Below, in pieces: positions 1 to 9,061 of a stretch of 12,691 nt of DNA; the first letter of the stretch is position 1; every line of letters begins with the position of its first letter. This stretch comes from Gonapodya prolifera JEL478 (taxonomy: Eukaryota; Monoblepharomycota; Monoblepharidomycetes; Monoblepharidales; Gonapodyaceae), in the NCBI GenBank assembly GCA_001574975.1, contig KQ965776.1, positions 312,001 to 324,691 on the forward strand. The letters are read 5' to 3'. The notes under the pieces are model-generated. The model did not search any database. It was not told the origin of the DNA and worked only from the letters and a program-made list of their open reading frames with translations. The translations under genes and the position numbers were made by a program.

Positions 1-2909
1 GACAAAGAGGAAGATAGCACGGCGCTGATTGTGGAATACTGTAGTGAAGACGAGGACAAACCCGAGACCACCACTGACAGGTGATTTTGGAGCTCGATTT
101 GCTCCAAGTTGATTCGCCATACAACTTAACATTTTCGGTTTCTGCAGAGATAACACTCAGAGTGTGCAACCGTTAAAGACCCAGGTGCGACTTTATTCGC
201 AGCACAGCTTTTGCGGCGTGTTGATTCACAACAAAACGGAAGATTCTCTTTTGTTCGAGGACGCATTCTCAATTGAACCAAGTGGTTGGTGAACTGAAGA
301 GACTGAAATCCGACTCGCTGTTTCCCGGTGGACTTCGTGTTGCGAGTCTTGGATCACGGAGGAACATGTGTATAAATGAAAACTTGAAACGATTGACCCT
401 TCCCCGTCTCAACGATCGATGCTTGGACTTGCAGAAGGGTGCGGCAAGTTCTTTCGTTTATCTGACATCAAAGACTCATAAACATTCGCCGACTTCCTTC
501 AGATGGCAAAGATTCCTGTCCATATTATGTTGGTGTTGCGCACATAAATGGGATATGAAGTGGATGTTGAAACGTTTCTGTTTCCACAAAGCTCCCCAAA
601 ATCTTTCCAGGGTTTTCTGATCACCTAGGTGCACAGATTCGCGATATCGAGGAAATTGTGGAGCTCGGAGAGAGTTTACGCTGCTGCCCATACTACGGTG
701 TGAGAACTGTGAGTGCTGCGCACTTCGGAAGGTCTGCTATACAACCTTGAGACGTTTTGGTTCATCCTTCTGTAGTCGGTAACAGATGCCCATATAGTTA
801 CACTGCCCTATAATGTCATCCTTGATGCACGAGTGCGAGAAGCAACAGGCATTGCAATGGGCGATCAGATTGTCATTTTCGATGAAGCTCATAACGTGTG
901 TCGCATTCGTTGTGGCGAAACAGTACTTGTTAACTGACACTCTATAAACCTCAGCTTGTGGATGCAATAACGCAAGTCGAGTCTGTCAGCGTAACAATGG
1001 CTCAGGTACGGCTCAGTCACCTTTACGAATAGTGCATGCACAAACGGATCGAACAGCTCAGATACGCCCATCAAGCTTTGACGTCATATTTTGATCGCTA
1101 CAAGAATAAGCTGAACGGCACCAACGTCATGTACATCTCCCAGATTCTGTCGTTACTTAACCTTCTCATCAATCATCTACGGGACTTTGAGAACAAGCGG
1201 CAGCCGCAAGGCACTTCGACTGAGCTTCTCGAAGTTGTCCATGTGCCCGAGTTCACACAAAAGCTCAATTTTGATCAGTTCAACGTCTTTAAGTTGCATC
1301 GGTTCGTCAAAGAAAGCCGCCTTTCGCAAAAACTCCTCGGGTTTGTCAACAAAAGTCCGATTGATGGTGCCAACGAAGGGACGGATGAGGGTCAGTCCCC
1401 ACATTCACACCGCACTTACGTTTGCTCTGACAATTGAGATTGGTACTTTAGCCTACGTGTCATCTCATGTGTCACCTTTGGCGTTGGTGGAAGAGTTTCT
1501 CATCCGTTTAATGCTTCCCAGCGAGAATGGACGTGTTTTCATCAAGTGCAACAGCAACGAATCGTCGTACAAGTACTTTTTGTTGACCCCCTCTGATCAT
1601 TTCGAGTTTCTCGTTGGGAAGGCGAGGACTGTCATCTTGGCTGGAGGAACTGTGCGTCTCTCACGGGTTGCGGCTCTCAAAAGCTGTGCTGACGTGAACA
1701 TATTCTCTTTAAAGATGGAACCTTTGCAACAAATGATCGGGGAGCTGTTCCCTCGCATCCTCAAACAAGATATAACCATATTTCAATGCAAGTATCCGTC
1801 ATCTCTGTGTACATGTGACAGTCGTGGATAATGCTTTACCTTTCAGGCGGACATATTGTTCCCACCTCGAACGTGCTCGTTCACACTGTTGCTGTTGGCC
1901 CAACCGGGAAAGAACTCAACTTTGCATTCGAGCATCGTGACGATCCTAACCTGTTGAATGAGCTCGCGTTTGTGTTGAGCAGTTTGACGCAGGTGATACC
2001 AGAAGGTCTGTGCAAGCGTGCGCTCGAACTTGTAAGCGACACCAATTGAACTCTCCTCTGATATAGGTGTGGTCGTATTCATGCCGTCATTCAGCTACCT
2101 ACGCTCGGTCATGACTGCATTCGAGGCGAAAGGGTTCTTGGCGCGGCTTCGAAAGAGAAAGGCCATCTTTGTGGAACCCAAAGATGCAGGCAAGGTCGAC
2201 ATAGTTTTGGCGGACTATGCAAAAGCCATCAATGCGGAGGCCAGTGGAGGAGCGATTCTTTTCGCTGTCGTTGGCGGGAAGCTCTCAGAGGTATTTCATT
2301 TTATTGATGCAGAGTGTGCGTCCATTCTCACTTTCTTCGAAGGGCATCAATTTCAGCGACCATTTGGGTCGTGGTAAGTGTCCTGTCTGGTTTCCGTCAC
2401 GCTGTCACAGGCGTTCCAATTTTCATTGTTTACAGCGGTAATTATGTGTGGGGTACCGTTTCCTAACATACAAAGTCCAGAACTTCGAGCGAAGGTTGCC
2501 TATCTGGAAAGACGGGGCGTAAGTTGTTGTCGACTACGATCCTGTGCGATTTGGTTGTTGAACTCTGTTGAATATTGTGGGCAGAACACGTCTCTGGGCC
2601 GCGAATACTACGAGAACATGGCCATGAAGGCGGTCAATCAGAGTATCGGCAGATCACTGCGGCACAAAGACGACTACGCCGCGATTATTCTGCTCGATAA
2701 GCGTTACTCACAGGATCGGATTGTCAGCAAGCTGCCCAAGTGGATCGCAGGCATCACGAGGAAAAATGAACCCTTTGGCGGTGTCATTTCGTCCGTCGCC
2801 AAGGTCTGTAGAATCACCGTTCTGTGCTCGGATCTCGTGATAACTTTATCTCATACTTTCTTCCTCTCTGCTGCAGTTTTTCAAAGCACGAGCACCCTCT
2901 GCACACTGA
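1..2909 (+). CDS. CHL1: CHL1/DDX11-family Fe-S DNA helicase, 5'-partial
   Basis: XPD-like superfamily 2 helicase acting in sister-chromatid cohesion and replication-linked repair in the nucleus. Exons: <1-80, 148-184, 243-438, 503-528, 592-708, 776-895, 955-1005, 1057-1390, 1452-1651, 1715-1787, 1847-2005, 2067-2290, 2343-2373, 2436-2518, 2585-2803, 2877-2909 (TGA 2907-2909). This gives 660 visible residues; the family is about 850-950 aa, so the N-terminus with Walker A lies off the window. Visible motifs in visible numbering: SRTHSQL (about 44-50); four Fe-S cysteines (82, 99, 110, 145, the last two in CPYY); DEAH (188-191); AGGTMEP; VVGGKLSEGINFSDHLGR (532 on); QSIGRSLR (596-603). All junctions keep phase. 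The fourth intron is least certain: 529-591, 535-591 or 533-610 all work. Similarity to DDX11 runs through the last exon. The 3' end faces GET3. Identification is by remembered family motifs, not by a search. Confidence 0.93.
1788..1846 (+). other. GC-AG intron in the CHL1 gene
   Basis: The 59-nt intron begins GCAAGT and ends TTTCAG. Only this junction joins the frames to give the conserved Cys-Gly-His stretch (TTTCAAT then GCGGACAT) expected before the helicase's second RecA-like domain. The GT two bases downstream would shift the frame. GC-AG introns are a known minor class and typically show this strong GCAAGT donor. Confidence 0.75.
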
Positions 2910-2950
2910 AACCGGACCCACCGAGCCTCTGCACTACGAAACTACCGTAT
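2910..2950. other. 41-bp convergent intergenic gap (CHL1/GET3)
   Basis: Only 41 bp separate the CHL1 stop (2907-2909, plus) from the GET3 stop (2951-2953, minus). Any 3' UTRs must overlap on opposite strands. I see no canonical AATAAA in the gap on either strand. Confidence 0.8.
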
Positions 2951-4898
2951 CTATTTTTCTTCGGGCACGTAAGGATCTACGAGGTACCGACTAAACGACT
3001 TTATCGCATCTACGCCGCGGACCTCTTGCGTCAGCAGGGGGAGCTTGACCACGTGGAAGTCCTCGTACAGGTCGGCCATCTGGTCGAGGTATTTGCGCTG
3101 CATCTTGTGCCGGACCGAGCACATTTCGCATGCCGAATCTGCCGGGGGGGGGGGGGGGGAGTGCGGGTGGTTGGCGTCGAGATTGTGGAGCAGTCGTTCG
3201 CATCGCTCTTAAAGGCAAAAATTGTGGTGGGGACACCTTACCGGCTTTGGGGAATAACAGCTGGTTGACCACGATGTTGTGCGTGTCGATGTTGAACGAC
3301 GTGAGCTCCTGGATCATGCGCTCGGTTTCGTAGAGCGAGAGAAACTCGGATATGCAGACGCAAATAAACGTTGTTTTTTCCTGCCGGGATAATTGTGCGC
3401 GGGGGTGGTGGGCGAGGGGCGAGTGGGGAGGGGGGAGGGGGGAGGGGGAGGGGGGATTTGAGCACTGGCACCGGGGGTAGAGTCCATGGTGATGGTCGAC
3501 AGACTCACGGCGTCTTTGAACTGCGCGTTGACTTCCTGGATGACCTCCTGCATGCCCGTCAGTCGGCCAATCATGTCGTCGAAGTTGTTTCCGCCCATGC
3601 CGAGCATTCCGCCCATCTGGATCGAGGGAGAGTAGGAGTGTTACAATGACGAAGAAATGGGGTAAAACATATCTCCGTCATTCATCCCTCGGATAACACA
3701 ATCTCAACCATCGTCCCTCGAGTGTTCCAATCGCAACCATCACCGCCACCACGCAATGCCCCACACACTCCCACCCGAATCCACCCCATCCCAACCCCCC
3801 TCCCCCCCCCTCCCCAAACAGCAGCAACAATAACACACCTGCTGCATCATGGGGGCAAACCTGCCGCTAAACTCCATGAGTTTGGCAAGGGCCTTTTCGA
3901 GGACGGTGGGGAAGGAGAGGAAGCGCAGGGTGTGACCCGTGGGAGCGGTGTCGAAGACGATGACGTCGTATTCCATGGATTTGACCAGTCTGGGGAGTGG
4001 TGAGTGGCGAGTGCGGAAGGGGGAGAGCCGATGCAAAGAAGTGAAGGGAGGAGAAGGGATGTGAAGGGAAGTGAAGGGATGTGACGGGATGTGACGGGAT
4101 GTGACGGGAAGGGGACGAGAAGTTTGGTCAGGCGATATACACAGGTCGTGAAGACCCAACCCTCCCTCCCTCCTTCCACCTCGCCTTCACACACACACAG
4201 ACACACACATTCCTCTGTCATCCCCCACCCCCCCGGAACGTACTTCATGACCTCTGCAAAGCTCATTGCCTCGTCGACGCCCGGAATGCTGAAAGCGAGG
4301 TCCTGCATGAAGCCGTTCATGACGTTTGATTCCTCTGCAAATCCAATCGCGTCACGTCGCGTGGCAAGGAGAGTATGAAGCAAGGTGGATGAAGAGAGCT
4401 TACGCTGTTCAAGCATTTCCTGGATGCTCCCTGTGGGGTCTATTTCCTGATACGGGGCGAGGGTGTGGGGTATGTAAGGAGCGCAGGCGCAGGGGATGGG
4501 AGAGACACACCATTGCGCTGAGATTGGTGAATCCGTTGACGAGTGTGGGAGTTTTTGTGAATTTTTGGCCTTGATGGTTGGGGGAAGTGGTGTTGGTCGG
4601 AAGGTGAAGAGTGTACACCACAGCTCCGAGCACGCACCAAATGCATCAGACAGGTTGTGCGCGGGGTCAGTGGAAATCAGGAGCACGCTGTTCCTCGCGC
4701 CTGCGAGTTGAGCTGCCAGACTGCAGCTGGATGGGGTGGGGAGAGAGAGATGGAGCGAGATGGAAGGGAGTGGAAGTGGATTCGCAAGGCCACGCACCTC
4801 GTCGTTGTCTTTCCGACACCGCCCTTTCCGCCGACAAAGATCCACTTGAGCGACTTCTGGCCAAGAATGTTGCGCAGCGAGGGCTCCATCGTGTCCAT
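2951..4898 (-). CDS. GET3: GET3/ASNA1 tail-anchored-protein targeting ATPase, complete
   Basis: Cytosolic ATPase that carries tail-anchored membrane proteins to the ER receptor; homologous to bacterial ArsA. Exons in transcript order: 4898-4798, 4726-4638, 4569-4511, 4446-4404, 4334-4244, 3989-3839, 3616-3509, 3380-3242, 3138-2951; all phases agree and give 322 aa, normal for eukaryotic GET3. P-loop [11 protein letters not shown] at residues 23-33; switch [13 protein letters not shown] at 52-63; switch [10 protein letters not shown] at 141-148; CxxC zinc motif (CEMC) at 264-267 for the dimer interface. The Met/Gly-rich stretch around 175-190 ([13 protein letters not shown]) sits where the client-binding helices lie. 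Start chosen at 4898 because MDTMEPSL leads directly into the conserved core; the Met at 4889 is an alternative. Introns 5 and 6 are long for this locus (254 and 222 nt), and introns 5-8 carry simple-sequence tracts. An ArsA-type arsenite role is not implied. Confidence 0.96.
3144..3159. repeat. G16 homopolymer (C16 in the GET3 pre-mRNA)
   Basis: A run of 16 G on the plus strand in GET3 intron 8 (3139-3241). In the transcript it is C16 followed directly by GGCAG, so it forms the polypyrimidine tract of the acceptor site. A run this long is prone to length change and to assembly error. Confidence 0.9.
3401..3455 (+). repeat. G-rich purine tract with G-quadruplex potential, GET3 intron 7
   Basis: Within intron 7 (3381-3508) the plus strand holds six or more runs of four to six G separated by single A or a few bases (for example 3424-3455). 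This satisfies the four-run G-quadruplex pattern many times. The G-rich strand is the template strand of GET3; the pre-mRNA carries the pyrimidine complement. Confidence 0.8.
3791..3815 (+). repeat. C-rich tract, GET3 intron 6
   Basis: Nearly pure C run broken by a few T and A in intron 6 (3617-3838). Here the C-rich strand is the plus strand, so GET3 pre-mRNA carries the G-rich version near its 5' splice site. This is the opposite strand bias to introns 7 and 8. The rest of the 222-nt intron has no other clear content. Confidence 0.75.
4041..4110 (+). repeat. 10-bp minisatellite, 7 copies, GET3 intron 5
   Basis: Seven head-to-tail 10-bp units with consensus GTGAMGGGAT: four early copies with A at position 5 (some imperfect), then three with C. 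It lies in intron 5 (3990-4243), the longest intron here, which also holds CCCTCCCTCCC near 4161 and a CA/GA dinucleotide stretch at 4188-4209. No protein-coding signal is present in this intron. Confidence 0.85.
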
Positions 4899-4982
4899 GC
4901 TGTAGTGTCGATCGTGCTGCGGTCGCCGGCTAAACTTTACTTCTTTCCTGGTGTGCACTCCCTCGCACCCACACGACTGGCC
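4899..4982. promoter_or_regulatory. 84-bp divergent promoter region, GET3/NOP14
   Basis: The two start codons are only 84 bp apart on opposite strands, so promoters and both 5' UTRs must fit here or overlap the first exons. I see no TATA box. The segment has a pyrimidine-rich part (about 4935-4948) and CCCTCGCACCC. Position is solid; promoter function is inferred from gene layout only. Confidence 0.6.
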
Positions 4983-7900
4983 ATGACAAAGTCTGCGCTC
5001 AAGCGGCTGCGGCAGGCCGTGGCAGAGGAGGGCACGAGACAGAGGGGGCCAAAGCGACAGCGCACGGACGCCGCAGACGAGGGCAGCCCATTCGAGAGAA
5101 AGTACTCAAAGCCGAAGCATGTCGTCGTCGGGAGGAAGATCCGCGGCACGGACGGGAAGCCTTTCTCCGCGCGGAAGAAGGCGCACGACATCGTGGGTCG
5201 CATCATCGCGAGTGGTGCCGTTATCGTCCTACGCGCTCACACACTCCCACTCCCACTCCCGCTGCTGCCAGCGACAAGAAAAGCTGCTCAAGGAGTACAA
5301 GGGCCGAAATCGCGACTCGCAGTTCGTCGACAGGCGGTTTGGCGAGGACGATCGCAACATGTCCGTAGAGGAGAAGATGCTGGAGCGGTTCATGAAGCAA
5401 CGCCAGGTATTTTGCTTCTCCCGAGGTACTTTTTTCACCCCTCGCCAATGTGCTAACGCGAGCTTGGAAGACCCGCAAAGACATCTTCAACCTCGAAGAG
5501 GACAACCTGACCCATTACGGTCAATCACTCTCCGAGACCGGATTCCTTCTGTCCAAGTCGGACGACGAAAGCGGTAGCGATGGTCCGTATCCTCCCTTCT
5601 CCTTCTTCTTTCCCACGAAACGCACCCTTACTCACGAAATGCACTCCACATACCTCACTCCAACTCACACTCACGAATTCACACTCGCATTCCCCTACGC
5701 CCACTCCAGACGGCCAAATCGACGAAGAAACGGTCCACGAGTCCCACTTTGGCGGGTTCGACGACGACGACGACGACGGCAATGGCAAGGGCCCCAAATC
5801 CAAGACCGACGTGATGCGCCAGGTCATGGCAAAGAGCAAGCTGCACAAGCTCGAGCGCCAAAAGATGAAGGACGAGGACGACGCGGTCCGCAAGGAACTC
5901 GACGCGGACCTTGGGAGCATCCAGTCGCTCTTGAAAGAGTGGCAGTCTGAGAAAAAGTCCGCGACAAGGGCTGGCACGAGTGCTGACACGGGGAATTCCG
6001 GCGGAGGTGGCAGCACCGGCAGCGGCGGCGGTAGCAGCAGCAGCGGTGGTACCCCTGGCGGTCCTCTCCGCGCAGCAGATCGTACCGCTCGATCCGCGCA
6101 GGCGTCAAACCCGGTAAACTACGACAAGCTCGTGCACCAGCTCGCCGAAGAAAGGCGCAGCAAGCCCACCGACCGCGTCAAGACACAGGAAGAGCTCGAC
6201 GCCGAACGCACGGCCGGTCCTCAGGTTTGTGCCCCATCCCCTCCTCTTCCACGCACTCTCCACACCATCGTCACATCCCACGACTCGCAATCTACCCTCA
6301 CAGGCACCAACCCGCCAGCGCCGTGCAGACACCACCGCGAACGCGACACGCACCACCATGGACGGTGACGGGGACACGCTGGACGACGCGTACATGTACG
6401 AAGACGTGGACGCGGACGGGGACGGCGACGGGTCCGCGGAGGCCGCCAGCTCGAGACCGCTGCTGTACCGCGACGGCGTGCTGGCCAACCCGGAGGACTT
6501 TTTCATGAAGGCAGGACGGCCTGGAGGTGACGCGGAGGGGTCGGACGGGGAGGGGGAGGAAGAGTGGAGTGATGAGGACGGTGGGAGTGAGGAGCGGGAT
6601 GAGGGGGATGACGGCGTTGAGGATGAGGAGGATGAGGAGGATGGCAGTGAGGATGGGGATGACGGCGATGATGATGGTGAGGATGAGGATGACGGTGATG
6701 ACGATGATAACGGTGAAGAGACCGCGCAATCCGCGGTGGCGGAGAAATCGGCCACAGCGGCACCTGCTCCCCCGACCGCTGCTCGCGCCAACACAGAACC
6801 TACACCTGGTACGTCTCTCCGCGTGTTTGCTACGTCACAACACCGCCAACCATGACTACAACCTTCCACGTACCAAAAGTCCCCACATCCCTTGACGACC
6901 TCAAGCGCCTCCTCGCCGATCGCTCGCCCTCCGCTGTGAGCCAGGTCCTCGGCACTTTGAGCGCGCAGCATGTTATCGGGCCGGCAAAGGGGCACCAAAA
7001 GGTGGGCTTTTGGCCGAATTCCGAACAACCCTCCGTTTCGACATCTAACGTTTGATTGTCCTGCATTCGTGATCGCAAAGCTGCTCCTCGTCCACCTCAT
7101 GCAGTTCCTCACCGACAAACTGACCGCCACCGCCACCGCCAGCGCCACCGCGGACTGGCTCGCCGAGATCGTCCCGCACGTGCTCAGCCTCTGCAACCTG
7201 TTCCCCGACGTCGCGTTCAAGTACCTGCACGCGTTCGTGATGAGCCTCCCTAAAACTGCTCGTACGTTTATTCCTGCCGATGGAGCTTTCCTCTGTCTGA
7301 CCGGGCGTACTAATGCGACCTCTGCAGGCTCCAAAGGCCTCACGCTGTCGCAAATGGCCCACTTCAAGGTCCTCTTCGCCTTCTTTAGGAGCACGGACAC
7401 CCACGGCGCGCTCCTGGTGCCCTCTATCACGTTCCTCGCGTCCACACTCGAGCAGCAGTCTGTTGCCACGACCCAGGCGGTCATAAAGGGTGTTTGGGCT
7501 GCCAATATGCTCGAGAAGGTACCGATTTGTTGTTGCGCGATTGGATGTGTTGGGTATGGGTGGTAACCTTGGTGCATCGCGGATAGGTGTCCAGCGCCAA
7601 CACGCTGTTCGTTCCGGAGCTTTTTGTGTTCCTTCGAGGAGCGTTGAAGGCGATGGCAGGACCTCTTGCGGGAGACGTGTTCGTGGCATGTGTCATTATC
7701 ACTGGTGATCTCGGTATCAAATTTTGGATTTTTTAGTGTCCTTCTCGCCCCGCTTCTTGCTCCCATCATCGAGGGTGTGTGCAAGACGCACGCGGCGAAC
7801 TCCATGTTCTGGGAACTCCTCAACTTGCTGTTGGAGCCGCTGAGACCTCTTGCGGAAAAGGTTGGCATGTGTTCCGTATCGTTTATACCCGCGTAACACG

Positions 7901-8432
7901 TCTATATTTCTTTGTTGTGTCATCACCAGAACACAATACTTTCTGAGACGTACATCAGCATCGGCAAACTTGTTGCAGCAAACTGCGTTGCACGAACTCC
8001 CCTCCAGCTTCAAAAGTTCAAACCTCTACCGATTAGAAGCCACGCCCCCAAATTCGAATCCAAGTGCGTATTCCTCTTGTGTTGGCGGATCGCTCCGCCT
8101 ATTGTTGACCCATGCCTCCTGCGCAGCTACTCCATTGACCGCTCACGAGGCAAACTTTCTGCCGATCAGAAGCTTGGCGCAGAGTACAAGAAGGAGCTCA
8201 AGAGTGCCCGCCGCGAGCTCAAGAAGGACAACATGTTCCTGGCATCGGCGCGGTTGCGTGATGTGAGAGAAAAGGACAAGCAGTACCAGCAGAAGATCAA
8301 GACGATTATGGGGTACGTTGAGTTTTGTTGGAACATTCTGATGAGGTTACTTACTAGGGTGGTTGCAGTCAACTTGGTGACGAACAGGGCGAAAAGAAGA
8401 AGCTTGAGCGGCAGAGGTTAAAGCGGAAGTAA
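4983..8432 (+). CDS. NOP14: NOP14 small-subunit processome protein, complete
   Basis: Nucleolar factor for 18S rRNA maturation and 40S assembly, a U3 snoRNP/SSU-processome member. Exons: 4983-5192, 5272-5406, 5471-5582, 5710-6224, 6304-6808, 6880-7001, 7081-7261, 7328-7518, 7587-7678, 7737-7860, 7930-8063, 8127-8312, 8369-8432; 856 aa, typical for the family. Start [11 protein letters not shown] matches the conserved N-terminus, although the frame stays open upstream. Family landmarks: [37 protein letters not shown], and the C-terminal [16 protein letters not shown] followed by a Lys/Arg tail. Low complexity: Asp6 (170-175), a Gly/Ser linker (about 249-275) and a long Asp/Glu/Gly stretch (about 399-463). 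The 6809-6879 intron is the weakest call. Intron 7262-7327 is 66 nt without a stop, so retention would add 22 residues. Clear homology begins at the start and ends at the stop. Confidence 0.94.
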
Positions 8433-8451
8433 TGTTGAGGTCAGCAATGCA
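8433..8451. other. 19-bp gap between the NOP14 stop and the probable LTR
   Basis: The spacer is too short for a full 3' UTR and polyadenylation site. If the LTR call is right, NOP14 mRNA must end inside the LTR, read in antisense. Confidence 0.4.
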
Positions 8452-8962
8452 TGTATTGTGGAAATTGCAGTATCCATTCAGCTGATTTTTGCAGTCCAAA
8501 TGGACAAGATGAAAGGTTTTTGATTCCTGTGGCCACCATGGGGACCACCCTTGTCCAGTTGCAGAAATCATTCCAGGAGCTCTGAGTTTTGCTACAAATA
8601 CATTTGAGATTAAGAGCTGCGGTCTGGTGTAGTTTCATGGTCCTAATGCTCAAGGTAAACCATGTGAGATCTGTGGTCAGCTTTTAGGACCACGCTGTCC
8701 AGCTCCAGAAAGAATACCCTGTACTTTGGTTTCTTGTACACAGCTATTTGGGATTATGAAATACAGTCTGGTGTAGCTTTATTGTCTTTATTGAGCAAGG
8801 TCAAAGATTTGAAATCAGTGGTCTGTATGTGGGACTGTGGAGTACCTGTACTGGGCAGTCCAGGTGGTGAGATAGAGGAAGGCATAGATAGATTTGTAAG
8901 ATGTACAAGTCAGGCCACTGAATACTACAACAGGCTGAGCCCTCAGGTATAACTACACCACA
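8452..8962 (-). repeat. probable 3' LTR of the Ty3/gypsy remnant
   Basis: About 511 bp. On the minus strand it starts TGTGGTGTAG directly after a polypurine tract and can end CACAATACA, giving the usual TG...CA termini. Two AATAAA hexamers lie at about 8778-8792 (minus), fitting an LTR polyadenylation signal. No gene is visible inside. The right (5') edge is supported by the polypurine tract; the left edge is a guess from the CA terminus. It contains two diverged copies of a unit of about 146 bp. Confidence 0.5.
8522..8813. repeat. diverged tandem duplication, unit about 146 bp
   Basis: Unit 1 (about 8522-8667) and unit 2 (about 8668-8813) align along their length: both hold GGACCAC, TGTCCAG, GCAGAAA or CCAGAAA, a TTTGRGATTA motif, GTCTGGTGTAG and a final CAAGGT...GTGGTC. 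Substitutions and small gaps are common, so the duplication is old. Confidence 0.6.
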
Positions 8963-8978
8963 GCCCCCTTTCCTCTTT
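8963..8978 (-). other. polypurine tract of the retroelement
   Basis: The minus strand reads AAAGAGGAAAGGGGGC immediately before the putative LTR start TGTGG. It is 84 bp past the last pol stop (9062-9064). This is the expected place for the plus-strand priming site of an LTR retrotransposon. Confidence 0.55.
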
Positions 8979-9061
8979 AAGCAATGCCCTCATTGCTTCA
9001 AATGAATGGCTACGGCAAGATCTATAACGTCATTGGTGCAAATTGCAACATGGTGCATGCT

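Noticed and set aside
1006-1032. 27-nt intron in CHL1
   Set aside because: A 51-nt intron (1006-1056, ending AACAG) restores the family alignment residue for residue and matches the local intron size.
1-1440. CHL1 as a frameshifted pseudogene
   Set aside because: Every frame change falls at a usable GT-AG (once GC-AG) pair of 51-79 nt and restores conserved motifs, so introns rather than damage explain them.
1187-1831. 214-codon single-exon protein on the plus strand
   Set aside because: It crosses three CHL1 introns; only parts (SSHVSPLALVEEF, ILAGGT) match the helicase, and the rest is intron or wrong-frame sequence.
3847-4845. 332-codon unspliced minus-strand protein
   Set aside because: Four GET3 exons are embedded in it, but it also reads through introns made of simple repeats. 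The spliced GET3 model explains it fully.
2951-4898. Arsenical-resistance ATPase (ArsA) of bacterial origin
   Set aside because: Single ATPase domain, CxxC zinc site, client-binding Met-rich region and eight spliceosomal introns mark a eukaryotic GET3.
6105-7868. 587-codon open frame on the minus strand across NOP14
   Set aside because: It lies opposite NOP14 exons and introns alike. Its product is low-complexity Ser/Pro/Arg-rich, mirroring the acidic and GC-rich sense codons. No domain is recognisable.
8734-8952. 72-codon plus-strand open frame
   Set aside because: It lies within the probable LTR and its internal duplication; there is no recognisable domain.
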